A stretch of DNA of 64,000 bases from Phycisphaerales bacterium. GTDB lineage: Bacteria > Planctomycetota > Phycisphaerae > UBA1845 > UTPLA1. The notes under the pieces were generated by a model. It saw only the letters and a list, made by a program, of their open reading frames with translations. It ran no database searches and was not told the DNA's origin. The stretch lies in assembly GCA_022360095.1 (NCBI GenBank), contig JAKSDK010001806.1, forward strand, positions 124,001-188,000. The letters are read 5' to 3'. Both the position numbers and the translations under genes were made by a program. Positions within the stretch are counted from its first letter, which is position 1; each line of letters begins with the position of its first letter. Of this stretch, positions 8,625-17,307 are shown piece after piece.

Positions 8625-9371
8625 TTGAATTTGGCCAACGAGCTTATCTTTGTTATTCATTTTCTGGTTTCGGGAGCTTTGCTTCTAGGCGCCGCACGGC
8701 TGGGACGTGTCTGGCTCACTGCGCTGATTGTCACCTGTACGATCCTGATGAACATGGCGGTGACGAAGCAGATGCAACTTTTCACGCTGAACGTCACGGG
8801 TGGGAACGTTCTGTTTGCGACGGTGTTCCTCGCCAATGACGTCTTGAATGAACATTATGGCCGCAAAGCGGCTCGTACCGCCGTCATGATCGGCTTTGCC
8901 AGCGGACTGGCGGTCATCGTTCTTATGGTTCCGATGCTTCAATACCTGCCAAGCCGAAGTGACGACGCCCAACGGCATCTTGAGTATTTCTTCAACGTCG
9001 CAACTTATCCGCGAATTGTGATCGCCTCGATGCTCAGCTACGTGCTGTCGCAGATGATGGATGCCCACTTGTATGATTTCATTCACCACCGGACCGGGAC
9101 GAAACGCCTCCTTTGGTTGCGCAGCAATGCATCCACCTGGATTTCTCAGGCTTTTGACACGGTCTTTTTTACGACGGTCGGCCTGACCGGGTCCGCTTCC
9201 GTCATTCGTAGCTGGCCGGAATGGGTCGACGCGGTTCTCTTTGCTTACTTGATTAAGATCATCGTGGCCGCGGCAGATACGCCGTTTCTGTATCTGACGA
9301 CATCGAAAATGTTGTGCCCGCGGGATTCACGGCGAGCAGAATCGAGTCTTCGGAAAGGTCTTGCGAGATAA
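8625..9371 (+). CDS. yhhQ: queuosine precursor transporter (YhhQ / DUF165 family)
   Basis: A 248-residue integral membrane protein. It shows the family pattern: an N-terminal helix with NELIFVIHFLVSGALLLGAA, VTKQMQLF, GGNVLFATVFLANDVLNEHYG, and LSQMMDAHLYDFIHHRTGTKRLLWLRSNASTWISQAFDTVFF. The last element is the diagnostic region conserved in bacterial queuosine-precursor (preQ0/preQ1 type) transporters. It would import deazaguanine precursors for tRNA queuosine. I used the TTG at 8625, only 30 bases after the DUF839 stop; no in-frame ATG lies near. No preQ1 riboswitch fits in that gap. The C-terminal tail is basic and poorly conserved. Confidence 0.88.
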   Translation: MNLANELIFVIHFLVSGALLLGAARLGRVWLTALIVTCTILMNMAVTKQMQLFTLNVTGGNVLFATVFLANDVLNEHYGRKAARTAVMIGFASGLAVIVLMVPMLQYLPSRSDDAQRHLEYFFNVATYPRIVIASMLSYVLSQMMDAHLYDFIHHRTGTKRLLWLRSNASTWISQAFDTVFFTTVGLTGSASVIRSWPEWVDAVLFAYLIKIIVAAADTPFLYLTTSKMLCPRDSRRAESSLRKGLAR

Positions 9372-9635
9372 TTCGCGACGGATGCGGAATTTCTCACAGC
9401 TTCGCCGTTTTGCAATTTCATTTGAACAGCAGACAAGCATTGGTCGTTCTCGTAGCGGAGTGTTTCGCTCGTTTTTGCGACGGTATCGCCACCGTGTTGG
9501 ATTCCGAAAGAAACTGCAGGCAAGCCCGCCGATCAGCGTTCGGACGAACTTCTGGCACATGCATTGCAGAACAAACGATGGAGCGGTGATCTTTTGTCAT
9601 TCGGTCGCGGCGGCGGACGAGGGAGTGCGAGTTGC

Positions 9636-12047
9636 ATGATGGATCAAGGAAAAGCCTCAAAGCGGCAAGACCATGGCGCGCAGGTCGTGGGCGACGAGCT
9701 CTCTTCAGCTGAAACAACGGCCATCGATCTTCTCTTCCAGTACGTGCTGGCACAGCATCGTGATCAACTGTATGAACACGAGGTTTATCGGATGATAGAG
9801 TTGGTCGGAGGGATCTCGCCGCCTTGTCACGTTTTCGTTTCGGATGGCCAAGGCGTCACGGCTGATTTGCTCGCTCGCTTTCAGGGCGACCGTGTCGTGC
9901 TGAAACTCGTTTCGCCGGACATCGTTCACAAATCCGATGTGGGCGCAGTCGCGTTCGTGAAAAACGATCCACGGATCGTGGCTCGCGAAGTAGACAGGCT
10001 CATTGATCGGCAGCGAGAAAGGTCCGACAGAATCGAAGGCGTATTGGTCGTCGAATTTGTCGACCATGCGGGCCTTGGCTTCGGACGGGAATTGTTTGTG
10101 GGAATCCGAGCGACCCGTGAGTTCGGTCCCGTGATCGCCGCGGGATTGGGTGGGGTCAACACCGAATATCTGGCGACCAGGCTCAAGCCCGGCATCGCTG
10201 TGGCCAAGGCCCTCGCCTTCGACGCGTCCGCCGGAGACTTCTTCGAGCTATTTAAGAAGACGGCCGCCTATGATGTCCTCGCAGGCCGTATTCGGGGCCA
10301 TCGTCGCATTGTTTCCGATAGTGAGTTGATCCGGTGTTTTCGTGTGTTCATTGCCATTGCGCGCCGGTTCTGTGTGCATCGAAACGGGGTGGGCCCTGAA
10401 TTGTGCGAAATGGAAGTGAATCCGTTTGCTTTTCGGCAAGAGACCATGCTTCCGTTGGATGGTCGCGGCCGACTGGGGGCTGCGACAAGACCGACGATTC
10501 CGCGGCCGCTTTCGAAAATCGACGGTCTGCTTGAGCCGAAATCCATTGCGGTTCTGGGCGTCTCCGGGAAGCGAGAGAACTTCGGCCGAATTATTCTCAA
10601 GAACATCAAACGCTGCGGCTTTCCGGCCGAACATTTGTACGTCATCAAGGATCAAACCGAGCCTATCGAGGGTGTGCCCTGCGTGCCGAACGGAACGGCA
10701 CTCCCCGAAGAAGTAGACTTGTTGGTGATGGCGGCGGCGGCTCAAGATACGCCTCAGTTTGTCAGTGAAGTGATTGCGAGTGGCAAGGTTCATTCCGTGA
10801 TCCTGATTCCAGGCGGCATGGGCGAGACCGAGGGCACTGAAACGGTGCCCGACGAGCTTCAGCAGGTCATCGCTGACGCGCGCGGCAGAGGCGACGAAGG
10901 CCCGATTTTTCTGGGTGGCAACTGTCTGGGCGTTCGATCAAGGCCCGGTCGTTACGATACGTTCTTCATTCCCGACAAGAAGCTCAATCCCATGTCAGAA
11001 ATTGAGACGAGCCGGGCGGCTTTCATTTCCCAAAGCGGCGGCTTCATCGTCACCCGCCTCAGCAACTGGGAATCACTCAATCCGGCGTTCTCCATTTCGA
11101 TCGGCAACCAACTGGACTTGAGCGTCTCGGACCTGTTGCAACGCGTGGCCCGGCGAGACGACATCAATGCCGTCGGCGTCTATATGGAAGGCTTCAGGGA
11201 TCTGGACGGTCTGGAATTCGTTCGTGCCGTCAGGCACGCAACGGCGGCGGGAAAGACCGTCGTGTTTTATAAAGCCGGCAAGACGGAAGCAGGACGGTCG
11301 GCCACTGCCGGGCACACGGCGTCAATCGCCGGTGATTACGATGTCTGTCAGACGGCCGCGGCTCAAGCGGGCGCCATCGTGACGGAAACCTTCAAGGAAT
11401 TTGAACAAGTGATGGAGTTGGCGACTCGTCTGCATGGCAAACAAGTCGGCGGACGAAGACTCGGCGTCGTCAGCAACGCGGGATTTGAAACCGTCGGAAT
11501 GGCGGATGCGATCTCGGGCCCGCGATATCAGGTGGAGATTGCAAGGCTGTCTGACATGACGCTGGACAAACTCGCCCGAGAATTGAAGAGGAATCGACTG
11601 GCGACGCTGGCAAATCCTCGAAACCCTTTGGATCTGACGGCGATGGCCGACGACGCGGCTTATGAGGAGAGTGTCCGGGTTATGTTGCAGGACACGAATG
11701 TCGATGCGGTCGTGGTCGCTTTGGTTCCGATGACACCGGGAATGAAGACGACGCCCGATGAAATCGATGCCCCGGACTCCATCGCCAAACGTCTGCCTTT
11801 GCTCTTTCATGAATCCAACAAGCCGCTTGCGGTGGTCATCGACTGTGGTCCGCCTTACGAAAGTTTGGTGCGAGCGATGCGGTCGGCCGGCGTTCCCGTT
11901 TTTCCGTCCAGCGATCAGGCCGTGCGGTCGATCGGACGTTATCTTTGCCACCGCGCGGACCTTGGTCGAGACGATTCCATTGGCACGAGACATTCATATG
12001 AGACTCTTCAACGTGCGGAACATGACATGCGGTTTATTTCCGCCTGA
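9636..12047 (+). CDS. ADP-forming acyl/acetyl-CoA synthetase, ATP-grasp half first
   Basis: About 803 residues. The N-terminal third is an ATP-grasp_5 type domain (VVLKLVSPDIVHKSDVGAV, FGRELFVGIRATREFGPVIA, ELCEMEVNPF). It is followed by a CoA-binding Rossmann domain (LEPKSIAVLGVSGKRENFG) and a succinyl-CoA-ligase flavodoxin-like domain (ISQSGGFIV; ISIGNQLDLSVSDLL). The expected phosphohistidine lies in GRSATAGHTASIAGD near residue 560. The family converts acyl-CoA + ADP + Pi to acid + CoA + ATP. Here the beta-like ATP-grasp part precedes the alpha-like part, whereas the common single-chain form has the opposite order. I chose ATG 9636 (GAGGGAG upstream) over a TTG 24 codons earlier. It could yield ATP from the acetyl-CoA made by the pyruvate:ferredoxin oxidoreductase in this window (inference). 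Confidence 0.9.
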   Translation: MMDQGKASKRQDHGAQVVGDELSSAETTAIDLLFQYVLAQHRDQLYEHEVYRMIELVGGISPPCHVFVSDGQGVTADLLARFQGDRVVLKLVSPDIVHKSDVGAVAFVKNDPRIVAREVDRLIDRQRERSDRIEGVLVVEFVDHAGLGFGRELFVGIRATREFGPVIAAGLGGVNTEYLATRLKPGIAVAKALAFDASAGDFFELFKKTAAYDVLAGRIRGHRRIVSDSELIRCFRVFIAIARRFCVHRNGVGPELCEMEVNPFAFRQETMLPLDGRGRLGAATRPTIPRPLSKIDGLLEPKSIAVLGVSGKRENFGRIILKNIKRCGFPAEHLYVIKDQTEPIEGVPCVPNGTALPEEVDLLVMAAAAQDTPQFVSEVIASGKVHSVILIPGGMGETEGTETVPDELQQVIADARGRGDEGPIFLGGNCLGVRSRPGRYDTFFIPDKKLNPMSEIETSRAAFISQSGGFIVTRLSNWESLNPAFSISIGNQLDLSVSDLLQRVARRDDINAVGVYMEGFRDLDGLEFVRAVRHATAAGKTVVFYKAGKTEAGRSATAGHTASIAGDYDVCQTAAAQAGAIVTETFKEFEQVMELATRLHGKQVGGRRLGVVSNAGFETVGMADAISGPRYQVEIARLSDMTLDKLARELKRNRLATLANPRNPLDLTAMADDAAYEESVRVMLQDTNVDAVVVALVPMTPGMKTTPDEIDAPDSIAKRLPLLFHESNKPLAVVIDCGPPYESLVRAMRSAGVPVFPSSDQAVRSIGRYLCHRADLGRDDSIGTRHSYETLQRAEHDMRFISA

Positions 12048-12069
12048 AGGAGATTCAGGAGTCCGGACG

Positions 12070-12486
12070 ATGAACTCAACGAGCGAACACATTCTGCTAA
12101 TCGATGATGATCCGGATATGCATGAGGCGCTCAAGATGATTCTCGAGCCGGAAGGCTTTCGACTGACCTGTTGCCTGACCGGTCCGTTGGGGCTGGAGGC
12201 TATGCGCCGTGACCCGCCCGGCTTGATTTTGCTGGATGTCATGTTGACGACACCCTCGGAAGGTTTCCATTTGGCTTACCAGATCAAGAACGATGACCGC
12301 TTCAAGGAAATACCCGTCATCATGATTTCCGCGATCGGCCGAACGATGGAGATGGATTTCGCTTCCGAGTTGGGGAGTGACTATCTTCCCGCCGAGAAGT
12401 TCATCAACAAGCCTTTTGAGGCCTCATTGGTTCTCACCGCGGTCCGAGACGCGCTTGCCGAGAGAGACCGCCGCCACGTGCGTTGA
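12070..12486 (+). CDS. single-domain response regulator
   Basis: A 138-residue receiver domain with no output domain: acidic pair in LIDDDPDMHEAL, phosphoacceptor D56 in LILLDVML, the S/T position in VIMISAIG and the conserved Lys in FINKPFEA. ATG 12070 is preceded by AGGAG at good spacing. It ends 13 bases before the histidine kinase start, so the two form a likely cognate pair. As it carries only a receiver it must act through protein contacts or a phosphorelay. An insertion-like stretch between the phosphosite and the next strand (TTPSEGFHLAYQIKNDDRFKE) is typical of FrzS/CheY-like receivers. Confidence 0.9.
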   Translation: MNSTSEHILLIDDDPDMHEALKMILEPEGFRLTCCLTGPLGLEAMRRDPPGLILLDVMLTTPSEGFHLAYQIKNDDRFKEIPVIMISAIGRTMEMDFASELGSDYLPAEKFINKPFEASLVLTAVRDALAERDRRHVR

Positions 12487-12499
12487 TCAGGTCGTCGTC

Positions 12500-14071
12500 A
12501 TGCAATCACCTCAGCACCTCAGTGATTTTCTCTACCCATACGGACAGTTTCGTCCGAAGGTCTTGCTTGCGATGGTTCGCCATCGATGGTTTATTCGACT
12601 GCGTTGGCTGTTCGTGCTCGCGGCATTTGTGCTTCTTTTGCTGGAATACCTGCTGACGGCCGGCGCCGCGAGGCACCCGGCCGTGGTGATCTGCATTGTT
12701 GTTCTGGGATTGACCAACGTGAACTGGACGTTGATCGGTCAAAGCCTCCTTCGCGAGCCCAAGGACTTGGAAATTGGATCGCCCGGTCTCGTCACGCGAA
12801 TTATCTGGTTTGCCAATGCTCAAATGACGTCGGACATTCTGCTGCTAACGATCATCCTCCGTTACTCGGGTGGAATCGAGAATCCGATGGTGGTGTTCTA
12901 CCTTTTTCACATGCTGATTGCCGCCCTGTTGCTAAGGCCTGTCAATGCGCTCCTGCAGGGCCTTTGGACTCTGGGATTGTTCAGTGGATTGGCGATGGGT
13001 GAATGTTTCGGTTGGATCTCCCCGCATTATTCGTTCCTGCCCTACTTCGCGGAGTTCGACCTGCACACCAACCATGTCTTCGTGTCCATTGAAATCGGCG
13101 TACTGGCGACGGCGATCTTCGGCGCGCTTTACTTCACATTGCAAATCTCGAGTCGGCTGGACGAGCAGGAACAGTCGCTGCGCGAAGTGAACCGTGCATT
13201 GCGAGGGAGCCAGGACGCCGTCAAGGATCTTCAGGCTCGTAGAGCACGCTTTATGCAAACTGCCGCCCATCAGTTGAAGAGCCCTTTGGCTGGTGTGCAG
13301 ACACTTGCCGGTTTGATTCACGACGGGGTGGTCAAGCCGGAATCTCTACGCTCTACCTGCGCGCGTATTATTCGGCGATGCAAAGAGGGAATAAGCCAGG
13401 TTACGGAGTTGCTCGTCCTGGCGCGTGTCCAACAGGCCGACCCGACGCGGCATCATGAATCCGTGACCAATGCCGGGGAAATCGTCCGCAGGATCTGTCG
13501 AGAATATTCGCCCCAGGCAGAAGAAAAGGGCCATGCACTGAGCTGCCGGATCACGGATGGGATGGATTTCCACGTGTTGGTGGATCCAGCCAGCTTAGCC
13601 GACTGCGTAGGCAACCTGATTGACAATGCCATCAAGTATACGAAAGGGCCGGGCAGGATTGAGGTTGAAGTGAGCCGAGGGACGATCGACATGTCGCGGA
13701 AAGAGGCCGCGACGCTGCACCACTCCGGCGAATGTGCGGCGAGGACGTCGGATTGGGTTCTGGTCTCGGTGAAGGACAACGGCATGGGGATTGAGCCGGA
13801 GACAATCGATGCCGCTGGTGAACCTTCGTCGGGTGAAGGGTCCATTTTCGATTCATTCCGGCGCGGCAGCAATGCTCTGGCAGCAGGAATCCCGGGAACC
13901 GGTCTGGGTTTGGCCATCGTGCGTGAGGTCATCGAACAGGCGAATGGCCGACTCTTTGTCGAATCCGCACTCAATGAAGGCTCCATCTTCACCGTCGCGT
14001 TTCCATGCCGAGCGGTCGGGGTCGGCGGGTCGGTCCACGGCAATACGCGACAGGGCACCACGGTCGCCTGA
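12500..14071 (+). CDS. membrane-bound sensor histidine kinase
   Basis: About 523 residues. The N-terminal half has some five or six membrane helices (about 35-55, 60-80, 105-121, 130-150, 152-168 and 195-215). A short coiled coil (about 219-250) follows. Then come HisKA with H257 in AAHQLKSPLAG and an HATPase domain with NLIDNAIKYTKGPG, VKDNGMGIEPE and GTGLGLAIVREV. The ATP lid carries an insertion with FDSFRRGSNALAAG. Start ATG 12500 lies 13 bases after the response regulator stop; a longer reading from 12377 would overlap that gene fully. No periplasmic ligand domain is visible, so sensing is probably within or next to the membrane. The stop codon abuts the stop of the convergent hemerythrin gene with no intergenic space. 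Confidence 0.92.
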   Translation: MQSPQHLSDFLYPYGQFRPKVLLAMVRHRWFIRLRWLFVLAAFVLLLLEYLLTAGAARHPAVVICIVVLGLTNVNWTLIGQSLLREPKDLEIGSPGLVTRIIWFANAQMTSDILLLTIILRYSGGIENPMVVFYLFHMLIAALLLRPVNALLQGLWTLGLFSGLAMGECFGWISPHYSFLPYFAEFDLHTNHVFVSIEIGVLATAIFGALYFTLQISSRLDEQEQSLREVNRALRGSQDAVKDLQARRARFMQTAAHQLKSPLAGVQTLAGLIHDGVVKPESLRSTCARIIRRCKEGISQVTELLVLARVQQADPTRHHESVTNAGEIVRRICREYSPQAEEKGHALSCRITDGMDFHVLVDPASLADCVGNLIDNAIKYTKGPGRIEVEVSRGTIDMSRKEAATLHHSGECAARTSDWVLVSVKDNGMGIEPETIDAAGEPSSGEGSIFDSFRRGSNALAAGIPGTGLGLAIVREVIEQANGRLFVESALNEGSIFTVAFPCRAVGVGGSVHGNTRQGTTVA

Positions 14072-14524
14072 TTAATCTTTCGTGCCGATATCGTCGGTGA
14101 AAACGGAGATGACCATCAGGTTTTCGTCTTTTTCGTGATGCTCGATGTAGGACAGCAGGCTTCGAATGCGGTGACAGCAGTCACGGATCAACAGGGACTG
14201 CTCCGGGCGGAGCGTTTGCAATACATGATGAATATTGTCCATGATCAGGGTGAATGCCTTGTGCTCTTCAATGAGTCGATCCACTTCTTTCGAAAGGGCC
14301 GGGCGGCGCTCGACGACGGAGCTCATGTAGCCGTCCTTTTCTTCCAGGGCCATGTGTTTGGTGACATGAGCGCGAAAATGCTCGAACGCCTTTTGGGCAA
14401 CTTCGATCCAATGTGCTCGATTCGTATTGGGGACACAGCCGACATGTTCCTGCAATCTCATCGCGAGCTGTTCCACTTTGCCGTGTTCCTCGCGCATCCA
14501 ATTCGCCAGATCTTCCGGTTTCAT
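14072..14524 (-). CDS. hemerythrin-like HHE domain protein
   Basis: A 150-residue helical protein with the hemerythrin/HHE metal-ligand pattern: REEHGK near residue 14, FRAHVTKHMALEEKDG near 49-64, EEHKAF near 87 and YIEHHEKDEN near 125. These supply the His/Glu ligands of a di-iron site that binds O2, NO or iron. It is cytoplasmic, without a signal peptide. It lies downstream of the CBS protein gene on the same strand (42 bases) and may be co-transcribed with it. A role in oxygen or nitrosative-stress handling would fit the oxygen-sensitive hydrogenase and pyruvate oxidoreductase nearby, but that is only inferred. Confidence 0.85.
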   Translation of the reverse strand: MKPEDLANWMREEHGKVEQLAMRLQEHVGCVPNTNRAHWIEVAQKAFEHFRAHVTKHMALEEKDGYMSSVVERRPALSKEVDRLIEEHKAFTLIMDNIHHVLQTLRPEQSLLIRDCCHRIRSLLSYIEHHEKDENLMVISVFTDDIGTKD

Positions 14525-14566
14525 TTTGTCGTCTCCAGATTACGCTGAGCAGCATGCGTTCTATCA

Positions 14567-15439
14567 TCATGCTTGTCGATGTTCGTCCTCTTCATCGATT
14601 TGGGCGATGAGCCGAAGCAGGTCCGAGTCGGTGAGGATTCCGACGAGCCTGTCATCCCGAGTGACCGGCAGGCAACTGACTTGTCGGTCCACCATTTTTC
14701 GGTTTGCCTCGATCAAGGTGGCGTCTTCGGAGATGGTCTCCACTTTTTTCGACATGACCTGTATCACGCTTGTTGCACCAATGTAGAATTCTCCCCGGGC
14801 CTGGGCTTTGTCGTCCTCGATCGTTTCCTCACCGCAGGCGCGGCGGATGTCACGGTCCGAGATGATGCCGAGCAACTTGTCATCGGAAGTCACGGGAAGA
14901 TGCCGAATGTGCTCCTCTCGTAGGATTCGAGCGGCGACATGCAGGGGTTCTCTTAATCCCACGGTACGGACGTTGACGCGCATACGATCGCCGACCCGTT
15001 CCTGCAACCGTGAATGAACCGTCGGATTGTGACCTTTATCGCAATAGCCGCTTAAGATATCCGTGCTGGTCACCATGCCCACGAGGATGCCGCCGTGTAT
15101 CAACGGAAACGCGTGAAACTTGCCTTCGACCATCATTCGAATGGCGGTGTGCGCCTCGTTGTCCGGCGCGAGATACAGAGCAGGCTTTGACATGATCTCC
15201 TGAATTTCGGTCGGTCCGACGACGCTGGGTTCCGAACTGTCCACGGTTCGGTCGACTTCGAGCTTCCATCCAACGGCCATCAGAAGGTCGCGATCCGACA
15301 ACATTCCCACGAGGTTGCCATCATTCATGACGGGGAGATGATGAATGTGGTGTTCTTCCATCAGGCAGATCGCCTTGTCGAATGAATCGCCCGGCCCTAC
15401 GGAGATGATGTTTCGTTTGGCAAGTTTGGAAAGCTTCAT
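14567..15439 (-). CDS. protein of four CBS domains
   Basis: About 290 residues consisting almost entirely of four CBS motifs in two tandem pairs. Recognisable strands are HHIHHLPVMNDGNLVGMLSDRD, KFHAFPLIHGGILVGMVTSTD, EHIRHLPVTSDDKLLGIISDRD and RQVSCLPVTRDDRLVGILTDSD. Bateman modules of this type bind adenosyl nucleotides and sense energy state. No catalytic domain is attached, so it is probably a regulatory partner. Start ATG 15439 is preceded by AAAGGAAA; an earlier in-frame ATG at 15589 has no such site and adds a basic, unconserved stretch. It sits between the trans-sulfuration gene and the hemerythrin gene. Confidence 0.9.
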   Translation of the reverse strand: MKLSKLAKRNIISVGPGDSFDKAICLMEEHHIHHLPVMNDGNLVGMLSDRDLLMAVGWKLEVDRTVDSSEPSVVGPTEIQEIMSKPALYLAPDNEAHTAIRMMVEGKFHAFPLIHGGILVGMVTSTDILSGYCDKGHNPTVHSRLQERVGDRMRVNVRTVGLREPLHVAARILREEHIRHLPVTSDDKLLGIISDRDIRRACGEETIEDDKAQARGEFYIGATSVIQVMSKKVETISEDATLIEANRKMVDRQVSCLPVTRDDRLVGILTDSDLLRLIAQIDEEDEHRQA

Positions 15440-15628
15440 CGGAATTTCCTTTTGTTCACTCGGACTGAACGGGTTTCGCCGCTCTGGCCATACGCGAGTC
15501 TTCGTTGCATTTCCGATGCCGAACGAGCGGAGAAGGCGTCGCGCCGGTATTTTGGGAACAAAAAAGGGATGTTGAGGATTTGCACACACCGGTGGTGGAT
15601 AAATTCGCAGTGGAGTTTTTGTCCAAAC

Positions 15629-15650
15629 CCCCGGCAGGCTTGCCCGGGGC
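15629..15650. terminator. GC-rich hairpin, possible terminator
   Basis: A strong inverted repeat, CCCCGG ... CCGGGG, with a short loop lies between the trans-sulfuration enzyme stop (15681, minus) and the CBS protein start. On the minus strand it is preceded by A-rich sequence and followed by GTTTGG, so the U-tract is weak. On the plus strand CTTTAATCGTCTTTT follows it. It could end transcription of the upstream gene. Confidence 0.45.
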
Positions 15651-15680
15651 TTTAATCGTCTTTTCGATCACGAGTTGAGG

Positions 15681-16982
15681 TCAAACGGCATCGAGCGCTG
15701 CCTTCAGATCGGCGACGATGTCCTCCCAATCTTCCAGACCACAGCTCAACCGGATGCCGCCGGGGACGACGCCGTGTTTGGCCATTTCGTCCGGTGGAAG
15801 GGCCGAATGCGTCATACTGAAGGGACATTCGATGAGGGTTTTGATCTGACCGAGGCTGACGGCGAGACAGATGGAATAGGCGTTTTGGGCCACGTAATTC
15901 ACGAACTCGCGACCATGACGGCCATCGGGATCGGCCCCTTTGAGAACGAAGTAGAGCATGCTGCCCGGTGCGAATCGGCCTTTCGAATCCCGCATTTGTT
16001 TCTTGGCAAGGTCAAACTGAGGAAAGGAACTCAGTCCCGGGTAAAGGACTTTCTCGACTTTCGGATGATTGGCCAGAAACCGTGCGACGTGATGGGCGGT
16101 TTTCTGGTAGTTGACCATGCGCGTCGCCAGCGACGGCAGTCCATAGACAAGCGTCGCCCATGCGGCCTTCGGCGACAGAATGCCGCCGAAATCCTTGCGA
16201 TAGAGCAGAAGTTGGTTTCGGATTTCTTGGGGTCCGATCACGACCCCGCCGATGTCCGTGCCGAAGCCGCCGATGCCTTTTGTCAGAGAGTGGCAAACGA
16301 TGTCGGCACCGTACTCGATCGGTCGCTGGCAATGAGGCGTGGCGAACGTGTTGTCGACAACGACGTGAATTCGTTCGTTGGCCTGCCGCGCTTCATTGCA
16401 CTCATCAACGACATTGCGGACGCTTTCAATATCGATAAGCGTCATATCGGGATTGACGGGCGTTTCGAAATAGACGACGCGCGTCTGCGGAGTGATGCTC
16501 CGTCGCAGCGCAGCCATGTCGGTCAGGTTCTCGAAATTGACTCGGATTCCGTGTCTGGGCAGCCAATTGGTAAAGAGAGAATACGTGCAGCCGTACAGCA
16601 CGTGGTGAGTGACCAGGTGATCGCCGCTCTGAAGCAGACAATGAATTACGCCGGAGATGGCGGCCATGCCGGAGGCGAAGCAGAGAGCGACTGCTCCACC
16701 TTCTGCAGAAGCGAGGTTTTCTTCGAGCATTCCCCGTGTGGGTTCATCGAGTCGGTCATAGATGTAAATCAGGTCGTGATGATCGCCCGAATCGTGAGCG
16801 AAGTCGATGAAGCCCTGTGCGCCTCGCTCGACGGAATCCAATCGAAACGTGGCCGAACTGGAAATCGGGGGGACGACGTGGTGGTCGTATTCCCAATGTC
16901 GCGATCGAGACAGGCCATGGATCATTCGAGTCCGAGGGTGCGCTCGAGTTTCCGAGGATTGTCGTGTTTTTCGGGATGGCAT
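15681..16982 (-). CDS. PLP-dependent trans-sulfuration family enzyme (Cys/Met metabolism)
   Basis: A 433-residue protein of the Cys_Met_Meta_PP family (cystathionine gamma-synthase, methionine gamma-lyase, O-acylhomoserine sulfhydrylase). Visible elements are YIYDRLDEPTRGMLEENLASAEGG, ALCFASGMAAISG, the phosphate-binding region, VVVDNTFATP, and the PLP lysine near residue 235 in HSLTKGIGGFG. The C-terminal part GGIRLSCGLEDWEDIVADL is typical. The exact reaction cannot be settled by eye. The lysine context SLTKGIGGFG differs from the usual S(A/L)TKY(I/L)xGH, which leaves a lyase or sulfhydrylase role open. Start ATG 16982 follows GGAAGGTG at good spacing. Divergent from the hydrogenase operon across a 325-base gap. 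Confidence 0.88.
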   Translation of the reverse strand: MPSRKTRQSSETRAHPRTRMIHGLSRSRHWEYDHHVVPPISSSATFRLDSVERGAQGFIDFAHDSGDHHDLIYIYDRLDEPTRGMLEENLASAEGGAVALCFASGMAAISGVIHCLLQSGDHLVTHHVLYGCTYSLFTNWLPRHGIRVNFENLTDMAALRRSITPQTRVVYFETPVNPDMTLIDIESVRNVVDECNEARQANERIHVVVDNTFATPHCQRPIEYGADIVCHSLTKGIGGFGTDIGGVVIGPQEIRNQLLLYRKDFGGILSPKAAWATLVYGLPSLATRMVNYQKTAHHVARFLANHPKVEKVLYPGLSSFPQFDLAKKQMRDSKGRFAPGSMLYFVLKGADPDGRHGREFVNYVAQNAYSICLAVSLGQIKTLIECPFSMTHSALPPDEMAKHGVVPGGIRLSCGLEDWEDIVADLKAALDAV

Positions 16983-17307
16983 GATTCACCTTCCATCGAG
17001 TGATCGGTACGCAATCGGACGATTTCTCGCCGAGATTGGCGCAGACGCATTTACACCCTTCGAGCTCTGAAAACCCATCTTGCACGATCAATGCCATTCC
17101 CGGACGAATTGACCATGCGGAACAAGACCTTGAGGCTGTGGATTAATTCGAGTCGATGCGAAATAATCCGCAAGTCAATTCCATGCGGTTTTTTGGAATC
17201 GCCGTAACCTTCACTTACAGAATCGGTTCTCGTTCAAGGTTTCGCCCAATCATGGCCTGGGGATTGCATGTTGTTCCTGGTAGACGGGAACGGTTTGGAG
17301 TCAGGAA
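16983..17307. promoter_or_regulatory. divergent intergenic region upstream of the hydrogenase operon
   Basis: A 325-base gap between the divergently read trans-sulfuration gene and hydB. It must hold promoters for both directions. I see no coding potential worth calling, no clear FNR- or NtrC-like palindrome, and no riboswitch pattern. GGAG at about 17297 with spacing of about 8 serves hydB. Confidence 0.4.

Noticed and set aside
9372..9635. Possible short gene between the queuosine transporter and the acyl-CoA synthetase
   Set aside because: Several short frames are open, but none has a ribosome site, motif or convincing composition.
15675..17003. A 442-codon open frame on the plus strand opposite the PLP enzyme
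   Set aside because: The minus-strand protein has the full trans-sulfuration signature and a good ribosome site. The plus-strand frame has none.
16983..17307. SAM or other riboswitch ahead of the trans-sulfuration enzyme
   Set aside because: No conserved aptamer landmarks were seen on the minus strand of this gap.
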